A program made the position numbers and the translations under genes. The notes under the pieces were generated by a model. The model ran no database searches and had not been told where the DNA came from. It saw only the letters and a program-made list of their open reading frames with translations. A stretch of DNA of 64,000 nt from Dirofilaria immitis (Eukaryota; Nematoda; Chromadorea; Rhabditida; Onchocercidae), in the NCBI GenBank assembly GCA_024305405.1, contig JAKNDB010000068.1, positions 10,959,501 to 11,023,500 on the forward strand, given 5' to 3'. How positions within the stretch are numbered: position 1 is the stretch's first letter; each line of letters starts with the position of its first letter. Below, one piece after another: positions 26,201-39,862 of this stretch.

Positions 26201-29200
26201 ATGCAGAATGAGCACAAACAAATCGTAGAGTTATGGGAAAGTAAAACAAAATTAAAAGAGATGGATATGATAATAAGTCGAGTTCAGAGGAAATTTGTAT
26301 GGCTTGAAAAACCAGTAGGAAATGTATTTGTTAAAAGAACTGGGGGAGATATGCTTGAGCAAAATTTATGTTCTCATCATGCTTTATTTTATAGTATTTT
26401 GATTTTCCTAATTTTGTACCATAAGTTGCTACTTAGAAAAGTATTCACTCTGCTCTCAGTTCTAGAACTGCAGGATTTATCAATTTACAATTTCTTAATT
26501 TGAGATAATATGAAATCTCCGGAATAAATTCGCAGTTAGGAATGCCAACCGTAAATGGCTGAGCACCAAGCAAAAGTAATTTCGGTGGTTATCTCGAGAT
26601 AATTACATTTAATCGAGCTCGTCAGAGTTTTAGTATTCGTACTTCTATCCATGCAGATCGCAATATCCTTGAAGTATTTCATTTTTTTGATATTGCCGTC
26701 TAACATCTCTGTAATCCGCAGAAAATGAATGATTTATTCTTGATAATTGTATTGAAGGATAGAAATAAATTCGAAGTTCTTTATATGCTTGCCATGTAAT
26801 TTTATGACTCAATTTGTGTTATTTATAATTATAATATGAACTTTTCCAATGTAAATAAAGTCAATACTGCTGTGATAACCAGCAATTTGAAACGTAAATT
26901 TAGTAGGATGTTAATTATAGGTAATAAGTTGGCTACATTTAATCTAATGGTTACATTCAATGTGAGTAAATAAATTGATCATACCCAGATCATACTTGTA
27001 ATTCTGGGGCTGAGCTGGTTAGTGGAAAGATCCGATCAGTTGTAATGAGACCTGACAAACGAGATCTCATTATGACATAATTTAGTAGGATTCCTATGGA
27101 AATCTAATAGAATCAGATCTGGATGATACTAATCAGTGGAGCTTGAATGCATTCTGAAGAACTGACAGAGAATTCCAGTAGTCGGTGAAGTTTGAAAGAG
27201 TGCAATATGTACTTTTTGCGGCTATTAGAAATCGATATTACTATATTATGTCATTATCTTATTATTATTATTATTATTGCAAAATTGGTAACTGGAAAGA
27301 TTTCTTGTAACTATCATGACAACAAGATTGATTTAGGATTTAGCTTTGATAATAAAATTGGAAAATAGGTGTAAGCTTTATATATCATAAACCTCACAAT
27401 TTGATTTTCACGGAACAGATTTTGGAAAAATATTATATTTTTGTTACCTTTGATTCATTGTTATTGTTTTATGACCAATCTGCAAATCTAAATTGAGTAA
27501 GAATTAAATTTTTTGTCTAGGAAAAATCATAATTTGTGAACAGTTGCGCCTAATTAGTTCTTTCTATTGTTTATACCATTCTTTGATGCATTTCACCTAG
27601 CATTTCGTAAGAATTAAACTTGAATAAGATTCAGGTTTTTTTCTAACATGTTCATGTTTCTGCACTCTTTGCATTCGGTTGCAAATGTCTGGAATGTTGA
27701 TGGATTTTACAAAAAATATACGATGATATCACAATATTTCTATTGTAATTGCCTTTTGATATGTTGTAAAAGTTTTTATAAAACTTAACTTCTTTAAATA
27801 AAACGATTACTTCGAGATTGTATAGTAAGTGGTGTCTGCATTGTATCAATTCGGAACAGAATTTCTACTCATTTTTTTAAAAAAGAAACAAATCTTTTTA
27901 CCAAATGACATTATCAGTGGAATCTATGTCAATTGTGTAGTATGTAAGAATAATTCGTCAGCTGTATTTATAATTCTTTATTCCAGAGGTCTAAAAAAGA
28001 TATGCAAAGTTCATCGTAGATTAGTGATTATTTTAAATTTAAGACGTGGAATTTCAGACGTTTGTGAACATAACGTCTACTTCCTATTATACAAGAGCGT
28101 CTTCTATGTTTAAAAACATCACAATCAGCAAGAAAATAACTGTTATTGTTAATTCATAAAATAGAATATTCTTTGCCGAAATCGTGTTTTATAGATTCTC
28201 GACTTTAACCAGATCTGATAGGCGATCACGCAGTGGCTAAAATTGAAATCTATAAAATATGTGTATGATGAGGAAATAACAAATATATGCCTCCAAGATA
28301 GCGGCAAGGGATTGTAGCACAAATTCTAGGATTTTCGTATAACGATCATCATTTCGAGCCTTGAAAATTTCATTGAGTTATGTAGGAGGCCGTGTTAATT
28401 TCTACAATTATTGTATTGACCGGAGACATATGGAAATTCTATATGTGTTTGGGCTTGTTTTTTCTATAGGAGGTTGGGGTATTGTGGCTGGCTTTTATGT
28501 TATCTTCCGAACTTGTTGCGAATGGATTTTGACAAAATATTAGTGTTTTCTGTGGACCCATCAAGATGTTATCTTCTTGTGCAATGTCATTTCTTGGAAA
28601 CTAGGAATTCTTTCCGTCTTTCTTCATTTCAATTTCAATCGCTTCAAGTCTTCAGTATGCCAGTATAATTGTAATATTTCAAGAATAAGAAAAGATAATC
28701 TTGTTGAGCAAACAAAGCCTTAAGACCAATATAGGTACAGTAAAGATAATATCAGGAAGGGAGAAAGAAGTATGAACCATAAGAGTGGGAGAACAGAGTG
28801 ATTTTTTGTCATGAAAACGTGAAAATTAGTTTCTTTTGACCAACGAAGAAATTAATCTTGCAACGCAGAAGATGGATGAGTTTTAGATATTTTGCTAGAA
28901 ATATAGATACCAAGCGCTAACGGCACTGGCTGTTGCTCTTAATGCACGATGAAGTTGCAATTCTTTTTGTCTCTAACCATACCTCTCTTCAGTTCCAGTA
29001 AAAAATCCTATCGACTAAGTTTTTCACCAATGCCAGTCGTGTAAATTATAGTTTATTTATACTATTAGCAATATTATCATTTTTCTTGTATCATTTTTTC
29101 CATAATTTAAACACAATGAGTAGTAATCTACCTAGAATGTTGACTATATTTAATATATTTACTGTTGCTCCTCTTGATTAGTGTTACATATTTTATCTTT

Positions 29201-29897
29201 CGACTAAAGTATGCCAGAATTTTAATTTGTTAAAGTCAAACTTTCAAAAATTTCAAAAAAGTTGAATAGTGTCATTGTCTTTCTATATTGCCTTATTATT
29301 ATTCAGTCGAAATCATTAATAATTCTTCTGAAACTTTATTTTGCTGTAATTTATAATTGATTTTTTTTCAAAACTTAATTATCCAATCATTTCTCGGAAG
29401 AAGAAAATGACAGTATCAGTAAAATCTAAAATCTAAAATTTTAATAACTTAAGTGAATTTAACTGAATCGAGTATTTCGTTTATTTATGTATTTTTAAAG
29501 ACTTTAAAGAGTTTTTATCACAAATGGAGGAATTTCCATGTATTCCTCCAAGATCAAGCTCATTTTTTGTCAGATATTCGCTTACAACTAATCATGTAAA
29601 TAATTCGAATAATTTCGAAGAATGGTTTATTCGATCAGGAATTGCTTGAAAAAATTTCCATATATAACATTTTTACAACATTTATCTCATAAACCTTTTC
29701 GACAGTTTTTCGATTTTTTTGTTTTTATTTTCTGCGTTGAATACAATTTTTCTTCATACTCTGATTCAGCCTTTTGTTTGTTAGATCCGAAAATTCGCAA
29801 AAACTTATTTTATTGCAGAAAAGAAAAATTTCATCGCTATATGTTTATCCGTAATAAATTTAAGTGACAGCTCTAGCAATCCTGTATATTTCCAGAG
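23208..29897. other. Gene-poor AT-rich interval
   Basis: About 6.7 kb without a supportable gene, between unc-64 and the PIP4K gene. ORFs at 25715-25915, 26162-26503, 27829-28113 and 28361-28668 show no family motif; the 26162 ORF starts with a Lys/Glu-rich helix-like segment and then turns hydrophobic, so it may be chance. Simple features are a (TTA)n run near 27257-27280 and a 30-base tandem duplication at 24538-24597. The first part should hold the unc-64 3' UTR. Confidence 0.4.
24538..24597. repeat. 30-bp tandem duplication
   Basis: Two consecutive units begin AATAGATTTTTGGGGAA and differ at a few positions toward their ends. Confidence 0.7.
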
Positions 29898-32800
29898 ATG
29901 TCCACGAAGAAAAAACACCGCGCAAAGAAAGGAAAGGGAAAGGAAAGGTTTTGGTACCGAAATGGAAATTGTTTCGAGCTAAAGAACCACTTCTTTCAGT
30001 ATTTATGTGGGGAGTGAATCATTCGGTAAACAGTTCTCGTTTTTAGAAATTTATATCATATGTAGCTTTGTTGAATATTAATGGAGAGAACAAAAGTTTT
30101 GGCGGTAGTTTAGAACTTGTTTTGCTCCCAAATCTTATTCAAGAATTGTAAATTTTCACGATGTTTGCATAATAATTGATATGTTGATTTGACTGCAGAT
30201 AAAATGTTTTATGAAAAAATGTTTTATGACTGTAAATTAGAATAATTGAGACGGTATTTAATGCCTTGAAAACTGAAAAGATGCTAATAAAACTTCGAGA
30301 TAATTTATTGTTTTATAGATCAGCGAATTATTGCATGTTCCACCTCCAGGATTGCTAATGCCGGATGATTTTAAAGCCTCGATTAAAGTTAAAATTGATA
30401 ATCATTTCTTCAACAAGTAAGTTTGGCTTGTAGATATTGTAAAGTAAATTTTCAGTTTCAAGTCTGAATGGTTTTCTCACTAAACTTACAAATGATTATA
30501 ATCGATTGGAAATAGAAGTGTTTTTATGTTATGATGCAATAGATAAGTATCAAATTTTTATTATTTCAGGGATAATATGCCAAGCCATTTCAAGATCAAA
30601 GATTACTGTCCTAATGTGTTCCGAAATCTTCGTGAACATTTTGGTGTTGATCAAAATGAATATTTGGTTTGCATAAAACTTTTGCTTAATTTCTTCATTA
30701 TTAGATGAATTCTTTTAAATGATATGGCGAGAGAAAAATTAATGTAAATACATTAAAATAGTCTCTTATGAATTTTCATCAATTTCTTTATCGTTGCAGC
30801 GTTCGTTAACATATAGTGAACCGGAGCCAGAACTGGATCAAGTAGACAAAAGCGGCTCACGTTTGTTTGTTTCACATGATAAAAAATTTGTAATAAAATC
30901 GATGGATTCAGAAGCAGTTGCCGAATTGCATTCAGTTCTGAGATCTTATCATGAAGTATATTATCATCTTTTTCCAATAAAATTTGGTTTTAATTTTATT
31001 GTAATTATCAAAATCTGAAAGCTTGAGACCTATCAAAAAAGAAAAAAATTCGCTGACTATATAGGTTTTACTTGTTATGGGAATTTAAAAAGTTTGGTTA
31101 GTTTCTTAAAATTCAAATCGTTTTAATCCTCATTATTTGGGAATATAATTTGTATTTTTTCTCAGCATTTGTTGCTTAATTTTTTGCCATTTCAGTATGT
31201 AGTAGAAAAACATGGCAAAACGTTACTTCCGCAATTTCTGGGTCTGTACCGTCTTACTGTTGATGGCAGTGAGACGTATTTAATTGTAATGCGTAATATC
31301 CTTGGTCGGAAATATGCTGTCCATCGTAAATACGATCTTAAGGTATATTTTTGATCATTTTTTTTTGATAGTTTAGCCAGTAGACTTATTCAAATGAAGT
31401 AACAGATATAGTGCTTTCTGAATAGATTAATTTAGTATGTATTTACAAAACAAAGAAGCAGATGCTTTCAAAATCCCTTATACTATCTTATGTTAAGCTT
31501 AATCCGTTTGGAGATCTCAGAATATGGCTGAGCTCATCATTCTTTTTTTGAGATATTGATCTAATTTTTTAATACCCTTCATTTTATCTTTTAATCGTAA
31601 TGTCCTTGTAGGGATCGACAGTGCAGCGGCAAGCAACAGATAAGGAAAAAACGAAGGAACTACCAACACTTAAAGTTAGTTAGCTTTCAATTTATCGCTG
31701 AATTTCTTCTATCGCATAATTTAATCAAAGAGATATATATGATTATGCAATTAAGGATAATGATTTCTTGGAAGATAAACACAAATTAATATTGCCAGCT
31801 GATGCACGTGAAAAATTGCTTTCAATGTTACGTGACGATGCCGAGTTCCTAGCAAGAATGCACTTGATGGATTATTCGCTTCTTGTTGGTTAGCTGATTT
31901 CCTGTTTGAAATTTGAAGAAAAAAGCGAATGTATAAATCGGAAATTATATCGTAATTGTTGTGGATAATTGTAGTTTGTATTTTCTTTTCCTATTTTAGG
32001 TATTCATGATATGGATAGGGGTGAACAAGAAGCAACAGTTCAGCAGCCAGCGGAACCATCTGAAGGTGAAGTTTCGGGTGATGAACTTGTTCCAACACCA
32101 CCAGATTCACCACTGCCATCAACGGGTGCATTTGCGCCAATCTCATCCGGTGGACCAGATCTCGATGACGAATTTTATGCAATCCCAAGTAGTCCAGGTA
32201 TTTTCTTTATCACTCAGATATATATAATGATAAGTTTTCTTTTCGTGATCGTACTCTTAAGTTTAGAAAAATGGGACATTATAAATGAGATAAGCAAGAG
32301 AAAGACATCTTGAATAAAAAATTGATGAATGATTGTTGTATTTTAATAGGCTCATTGGTTTATAATTTGCGGAAGATTTTCAAACATTTTGCATTGTAAC
32401 AGATATATTTCCAGAAAGCGATAAACGGTTAATATATTTCATTGGGCTTGTCGACATTCTAACTTATTACGGAGTTAAAAAAGACCGCTTCAGCTGCAAA
32501 AGCTGTGAAGTATGGTTTGGATGCGGATAATATATCAACGGTAAAACCTGACCAGGTAACAAATTTTTAAATCCATTGGATATAGGAAATGTTCATAGTT
32601 TTCCAAACTTTCCGAAAGTGTTTACTACTTATTTCATAAAACGATTTTTTGAAGTTACATGATGTTTTCATAGTTTTCTTCATGATATTAATGGTTCGGC
32701 TTTTTTGATTATGAGATTATTTCAGCTTTATTCATTCTGATTCTTAGAAAACAGTGATGCTCAAAATTTTTGCTCTAAAATTATTATATTTAGAGCTGCA

Positions 32801-32955
32801 CATTTCTTGTAGAAACTGAGTATACTTTTTTTTAAAGTAAGATGTAAAATAATATTGCATAAGTCTCGAATTTTTTGCAGTATGCGCGTCGATTACTTGA
32901 TTTCGTAAGTAATGCAGTCAATTATAACATGGAGTCAGCGACGGCAGTTCGTTAA
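29898..32955 (+). CDS. ppk-2: Phosphatidylinositol 5-phosphate 4-kinase (type II PIP kinase)
   Basis: Converts PI5P to PI(4,5)P2 on internal membranes. Ten exons: 29898-30025, 30319-30416, 30570-30666, 30800-30955, 31196-31342, 31612-31674, 31756-31888, 32000-32197, 32403-32555 and 32881-32955; about 416 residues, close to the family's 400-420. Diagnostic blocks in order: [82 protein letters not shown], the acidic/Pro-rich type II insert ([10 protein letters not shown]), and [11 protein letters not shown] followed by TASAAKAVK, the type II activation loop. Exon 1 starts MSTKKK and needs one extra A at 29910-29915 to reach the kinase frame. Exon 9 is out of frame at A run 32477-32482: two extra bases give a gap-free KKK match, though removing one also restores frame. 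Type II rather than type I assignment rests on the insert and activation loop. Confidence 0.95.
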
Positions 32956-34224
32956 CAGATATCATTTCGAATTTTTTAATGAAATATTTTTTGCTCTTTC
33001 TTTTCATCATTTTTCTTTGCATGTTATTTGAAGTTTTCAGAAAAAACTGCAAATTTGATCAGCTGGTGTAGTAATAAAATCTTTGAAACAGTGTTAAAGT
33101 AATATGTCCAAAGTTATCTCACAGTATTGTTTTTCTTTGATTAGTGAAAGATAGATTCTGGTAAAAATTTTCGAAAAACTTTGGTTTTAAAATAAGCTCC
33201 AGAATTCAGTTGCAATTAAGAAAGATATAACTACATAGAAGAATACTCTCTTTTATTCATTACTACACATATTGTATTTTTTTCGATCTCTAACTACATA
33301 ATTATATTTATTTTTTATTCCGGTCAGTGATCCCTTTATTTATGACTTGAGAGGTTCTTTGTTAATATAACTAAGAAATTCATGTGTATCATATTTAAAA
33401 CAATAATTAGAAGTAAAAAATAATGAATGCAATTATATCTGCGACACATTTACGTCTTGCATATTTTAATTACTCTGTCTTAACTTACATTGGTAAGCAG
33501 AAAATTTAACGATTAGAAACTATTGTAGAAAAATAACAATCTTTACATAAAGATATTTTACGGTACTATATATATATTATGTTATATCATATTTGGATTT
33601 TGTCTCCTTATCAAAGAAATTTTCCTTCCGATCCTTCCAATCTTTCTTTTTCCATTGCAGCAATCTTTTTAATTTGGTAATTATTGATGTGTTTTGTATA
33701 TATTCTGATTTTATTAGTACTTAATTATTTACGTTTGTATAAGCTTGCAGCTATCACACTGTTTACTTGTCATTTAGTCTCTTTTCACGGGCTTATTCGT
33801 CTATTAGTATTTGTATTTTATATTGTTGACTTTCAATAAATTAAATTGGAAATTCAGATTTCAAGAAAAATTTGCTGTTCCCGATTTTCTGCATTTTATG
33901 CGCTTGTCAATTGCTTACTTGCTTAGTACCAATCTTTTTAAGTTTTCGAGAGATCAATCGTATATTGTTGTTAGAACATGTTCATGAAATCAAAATCTAT
34001 TATAAAAGAAAAAATTGTCGATGTGAAGATAAATCGCAAACATATGTGAAGACGAATCAGTTATGTATTGGGCTTATCGTTTACATAATTCCATCGTACA
34101 TAAAGTGTGCATGAGCAAGGGATAGGGATCTCATATCTGAATTGCACCGTAATTCTTGGTTTGTTTAGTCTAAATAGTCATGATTCTCGACTGTTATTAT
34201 AGAACTCAACGACAGTTGATAGAG
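32956..34224. other. Intergenic between PIP4K and kinesin genes
   Basis: AT-rich. An ORF at 33872-34114 has no recognisable motif. It should contain the PIP4K 3' UTR and the kinesin promoter. Confidence 0.4.
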
Positions 34225-37200
34225 ATGCCGGAAGTAGATAATGTTCGTGTGGTGGTACGTTGTAGACCTCTGAGTCATACGGAACGTGAACAAGGACATC
34301 GGAAAATCGTATCTGTGGACAGCGCTGGCAACTCCGTCTCTGTCACCAATCCGAATAATGATCAGGTAGCTTAAGCATAAATTAAGTTCAGTTTGCTGTA
34401 ACCTACTAAACTAGTTGTTCTGGATATCATGATTGTGAAGTCTTTAAGTTTTTTAGAATTTATTGAGAAGTAAACAGGAATCAATTAACAAGTAGTAGAT
34501 TTATTGGGGCAAATTTTATATAATATAGTATGCAATGATGCCCACACTGAATGCCCACATTGAATTTGTGGATAGTTTTTGAGTTAAAACAATTAAATAA
34601 CCTCTCTAAATATGTTTTTTTTATTCTGGTAATTCAAAATCAATTATTCTATCTGCCATGAAGCTTTCCTCAGGAACCACCTCGCATTTTTACGTTCGAT
34701 GCTGTGTTTGGAGAAGATAGCGACCAATTTAGTGTTTATAACATCGCTGCAAGACACATTGTTGACAATGTACTGAAAGGATATAATGGTTAGTTAATTA
34801 GTGGTATCTTAAATTTAGTTCTGGAAAGCATTAACTGGTTATGACATATTCAAGAGGATGATAAAGCTGATCAAGATCTAGCATAGTGAGTGATTGGTAC
34901 AGAACTAAATATAGATATGAACTTGACTTTCAAGAGTTCATGATTTTCCTTATTGGTGCTGAGGCTATTAGTGAAGCGATCAGAATGTCCGCAGAGGTGT
35001 TTCATAACTTACGCAATATTCTTAAGAAAAAAAGTTACAGCACAAATGTAGGAGACGAAGGTGGTTTTGCACCAAACATTGAAAGCACCGAGGAAGTACT
35101 TGATTTAATCATATACGCTATAGAATCTTCTGGTTATTCAATATATAATCACTTTGCATTAGGTCTTGATGTTGCTCAGGTGGGAATTGAATCACTGTAT
35201 TATGTTCAGTTTTCAACAAAGTAATGGAATCATAAGGTAATGAATATTTCCACTATTCAAGAAAAATTCAAAGTAATTTTTTTCTGATGCTTGTTTCATT
35301 CTGATTTTATTTAGGTACTATTCTTGCATATGGACAGACTGGCACTGGAAAGACCTTTACAATGTTAGGAAGTAATAATTATCCTGGAATAATCCCGAAT
35401 TCATTTGTGCATATTTTCGACTACATAGCAAAATGTCAACAGGATAAAACATTTCTTGTCCGAGTTTCGTATTTGGAAATTTACAATGAAGAGATCCGGG
35501 ATTTATTGGCCAAAAATCCGATACATGGTCTTGAAATTAAGGTAGAAATGATATTGTGATTTATAGATTATAATGGAGATGATAATGATGTAGAATAATT
35601 CAAGGACATCATTTATTTCATTTTTCATTCTAATCGCTGATGCATGTGTAACTAAATTTTGAGATTTTTTTCAATTCTTACCATTGGCTCTTTGAGCGGT
35701 TTATAAATTAAACAAGAGCTTAGTAACTTTATGACTGATACTTTCTGGCTTATTTTTGAATTCATATATTCGATGTACGATAGTTGCAAAATATTCATCT
35801 GATATTAAAGTGATTCTAGGGACTGAACAGTATATTAGCTTTTCTTGCTCTCTTTTAATTTAGTTTCCTCTTATTTAGTTATGTTTTAGGAACGACCAGA
35901 CATTGGAGTTTATGTAAAAGATCTATCAAGCGTCACCGTGTCCGGTGCAGATCATATGGAACGCATAATGCAATTCGGGAACAATTATAGGTATGTTATT
36001 ATTTTTCAGACAAATGAAAAATAATTTAGGGAATTGGAAATAAAAAATCATTTTGTGGAATAGATACGAGCTGAATAAACTCGAGAATTAAAAAAATTTC
36101 AAAGTGTAAAATTTTGTAGACCTTACTGATTAGGAATCTTTTCGTTAGCTTTTTTATTTTTCTTATTGTAGATCAACAGGCGCGACGAAGATGAATATAG
36201 ATAGTTCACGTTCTCATGCGTTATTTACAGTAACGATCGAATGTAGCGAGAAAATTGGTGATCGTTGCCATATTACGCAAGGGAAGCTACAACTTGTCGA
36301 TTTAGCTATAAGTTTTTTGTTTTTTGTTTTTCTTTTAATACATAGTCATTCAGGACAATGCATCTGTAAGTTAATATCAATAAAGCAAAATAAATAGTGT
36401 CATAAATTGGATTTGAGAAGGAGTTTTTGCGCTACTTTAATCTATTATAAATTTTTATTAGAAATTCATGTTGCATTAAAAATAATACCATTGAAAATAT
36501 CCTTTTCAGCGTTAATTGTTTCAATTTTTTGATTAATTTCATACATCGCATGACAATCGCAACGTCATAATTTAGGGTAGTGAGAGACAAGCGAAGAGTG
36601 GTACCAGTGGAAATCGATTAAAAGAAGCAGCTCGTATCAATTTGTCCCTTTCTTCTCTCGGTAATGTCATTAGTGCTTTGGTTGATTCGAAAACGATTCA
36701 TATTCCATATAGAAATTCCAAACTTACACGATTGCTTCAGGATTCTTTAGGTGGTAATTCGAAGACTGTCATGGTAAGTAATTGTGAGATAACTTGACTT
36801 AATGGTATTTATGCGAATTATCCAGAATAATGCGTTTTCTATAAAGTTGCATACCAGAATTTCAAAACTTCAGATCCTTAAATGAAGGGAATTTCAATTC
36901 AGAAAGTTCGGAACCTGAATTTATTTTTGGAAGTAGTCTGTGAAATTTCTCAGCTTTTTTCCTTTCATTTCAGTTTGCAAATATTGGTCCAGCTTCTTAT
37001 AATTATGATGAAACGGTTTCCACTCTGAGATATGCAAATCGTGCTAAAAGTATTCAAAATGTGGTTCGAATTAATGAGGACCCAAAAGATGCACTGTTGC
37101 GGAAATTCCATTTAGAAATTGAACATCTTAAACGGTTGCTTGAAAAAGGTTGGCAAAAATATTTATGGATATACTGAGTTGTCTTTATTATATTTTTACT

Positions 37201-39862
37201 TTATTAAAAATGCACGAGTTATGAATTACGAAATAATGGAAAATTTTTAATATCAGGTCATTGTTTTGCAATTACATATTTTTTTTTGTTTCAAAATAAA
37301 CAGTTTGTAGAAGAATCAAGTGGAAGTGAAGAAGAGATGGATGAATCGGGTTGGCACAAAAATCAAAAACAATCACGAAATCGTTATAGCGATCGTATTG
37401 AAGAACTAGAAAGGACAATTGAAATTAGGAGAAATGAATTACAAAAGGAAAAAAATTGGCTGATGAAGAACGCGAAATGTTAGCCGAGGAACTTCGTGCT
37501 AAAGAGGTATAATAGCTATACTTGCCATGCTTGAGCGATTATTTAATGCGGTACATTTGCAGTAACGATTGCATAGTATTACGCAGACATTTTACAGTAT
37601 TTTAAATACTCGTCTCGAAGTTGTCTCTAATCCTTTGAGGTCATAATGCAAAAAAAATTTGGATCATTTTAGTCTTAATCTATTAACATGCAGTGATATT
37701 CTCGCAGCATCCATGAAACATTCAAATGCATCCAAACCATTGTGGTGTATTCACCCATACATACTTGTGTAATGTGAAAATTATGTTTTTCGACCACATG
37801 TAATATCAGATGTTTTGAGATGTTTTATATAACACTTAATTTAGGAAGAATTGGCTCAAGCACATAGGGATCATGATTTATTAATCAGTAAGCTGAAGCA
37901 AATTGAGAAAAGCTTATCATTGGTGGCGAAAATATGCTTGAAAAGGTTGAAAAACAAGCTCGATTGTTGGAGCAAAGTAATGCTGAGTTAGAATGTGGAC
38001 GCGTGAATGAAACACAGCTAAAACAAGCATTGGTAGAAAAAAATCAGGAAAGGTTCGATTTATTAGAATAGTTAATGTAATATTTTAAAAGGACTGATGA
38101 ATGTAGCAGAGAGTTTCGAATTTGTTTGATCTTTTAGTAAATTTTCTTCAAACTGCAGTTCGTCAATGCCTTTTTAATACTCAGAAAACAGTAATAATTT
38201 TTACATGATTTACAGCATTTTATTTTTTTAACAATATGTTTTTTATTGCTGAATCTCCAAGTGTGTTTATATGGGATTTTTTTGTTAATCGTACTAAAAA
38301 TGAAAGATTTTCCAGGTCTCATATACATATTATGATATACTGAAATGAGAAAAAGAATTAGCAATTATATATTTACAGAATTGATCTGGAAGAAAATACA
38401 ATACCTTGGCGGAAGAGGCACTTGGAAAGACAAAGAAGATAAAAAAGTATGGAACATGCTGAATGCTGCAAAAATGAATTGGCTGATATACAAATGGAAC
38501 ATCAACGAGAGATGGAAGGTCTTTTAGATAGTGTTCGTCAACTTCGTAGCGAACTTCTCCTGCAGCTGCTCATTATTGGTCAGTAAAATAGCACATTTTT
38601 TTAAACAATAAAAAGTAACGGCTGTCCGTGATATTTGATTTCCATTCATCTGAGGAAAATTGCAACTTTATAGTGCAGGGAATTAATTAAACAGATAGTC
38701 TAATTGATAAGGCCAAAAGCAAAGGCATGCTGCCTTCTACTTATTACAACTAACATGAATTAATCTTGTCATAGTTCAAATGTTGCTATAACCAACTGAG
38801 ACATAATAGAAATTTAATAATAATTTTCCAAATCTTGTGTAATTTTAAGAATTGTGTAATTTTAAATTAAAAATCCATTCAAAAAACTTAAACAGCTTTT
38901 TCTTTCTTTTTAACTTATTGTAATTATTATTTTTAACTTAACAGTACATTACAGTGTGTTTACTCATTGTTTTTCCAGTACGTTATATTATCTATTCAAC
39001 TTATAAAACTAATGTTCCCACATTACAGTATGTTTAAGTTCTTTGCATATCTCTTTACTTTTTTTCCTTCTTTTCTTCATTTCACTATAGATCAGTTATA
39101 CTACCACTGGTATCGATAATTAATTATTAAATAAATTTCACTAATGTTTTTTACAGAAAAATATGTGCCAGCGGAATTCCTAGAGCTCATTGAACGTTTT
39201 GTACGATGGAATGAAGATGTAGGTGATTGGCAGTTAAAATGCATTGCTTATACTGGAAACAACATGCGAGCATGTGAGCCACCACGACAACTACCTTACA
39301 AGGTTTAGTTTCGAGATTTTTTCATTCCATTAGCATTCATTCAAGCAATCCAGTTGAATCAAGGATAAAATTCTTTTTCTTAAATGTTTATATACAGCTG
39401 TCATATTGCAATGATGATATTTTTGCTAGCTTTAGTGATTAATATAAATTATTTTATCAAAAACAATTAAAAAAGAAATTCGCTACATGTATCTTTTTGA
39501 ATAGATTTTAATACTATATTTTATAACTCTATAACTGTAATTTAAAGTTATAGCAACCGAACTCTCAAATGTTGAATTTATTTTCGTCGTACCAGGATGA
39601 AATTGCTCATATATCTTCATATGATATGCGTCCTTCAAAATTACGTGTGAAATCCAGCAGACGGTTTGTTATTTTTTCTTTCATTTATTAATTTTTTGTT
39701 TTTTTGCTTTATGAGTGTCAGTTTATTGGATAACAGAATTTCTTTTTAAACATATACATAAAATTGATTTGTTGAAAAAAATTGAAATTATCTCCTTTTA
39801 TGATATTTGTAATGATTTGCAGCGAAAGAGATGCAGCGCGTCTGAATGTATTATTGAATTAA
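34225..39862 (+). CDS. klp-20: Kinesin-2 motor subunit, KIF3A type
   Basis: A plus-end motor subunit of heterotrimeric kinesin-2 for intraflagellar and axonal transport. Thirteen exons: 34225-34365, 34674-34788, 35315-35541, 35890-35990, 36172-36307, 36576-36773, 36974-37148, 37311-37506, 37845-38052, 38379-38578, 39157-39302, 39596-39663 and 39823-39862; about 651 residues. The motor has [11 protein letters not shown]-loop [10 protein letters not shown], switch I NIDSSRSH, switch II DLA|GSERQ split by an intron, and [20 protein letters not shown]. An acidic segment (GSEEEMDES), a coiled coil and the KIF3A tail motif [20 protein letters not shown] follow, excluding KIF3B. An in-frame ATG at 34180 is possible; 34225 gives the usual short N-terminus. 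Exons 8, 9 and 10 need one added A at 37449-37455, 37908-37911, 38393-38396, 38441-38446 and 38470-38474. The intron after 36307 has an AT donor. The intron 34789-35314 carries a bacterial enolase fragment. Confidence 0.95.
34922..35179 (+). pseudogene. eno: Bacterial-type enolase fragment (probable Wolbachia insertion)
   Basis: Enolase converts 2-phosphoglycerate to phosphoenolpyruvate. Only a middle piece of about 86 codons is present, inside an open frame at 34886-35224: [46 protein letters not shown] and ALGLDVA. These cover roughly the stretch from the QEFM loop to the first metal-binding Asp. The N-terminal domain and the C-terminal catalytic Lys, His and Arg are absent, so it cannot be a working enzyme. 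The short [14 protein letters not shown] loop follows bacterial enolases; animal ones have a longer FGxDAT loop. It lies wholly within a kinesin intron, same strand, with normal flanking splice sites. Filarial genomes are known to carry Wolbachia fragments, so that donor is inferred, not proven. Absence of stops suggests recent arrival or luck. Confidence 0.85.

Noticed and set aside
34886..35224. Enolase ORF as the worm's own enolase gene
   Set aside because: It holds only a middle fragment, lacks both ends including catalytic residues, sits inside a kinesin intron and has bacterial loop lengths.
37286..37310. Acceptor AACAG before 37304 for kinesin exon 8
   Set aside because: It leaves the junction out of phase. 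The acceptor TTTGTAG ending at 37310 joins in phase and matches the KIF3A acidic segment.
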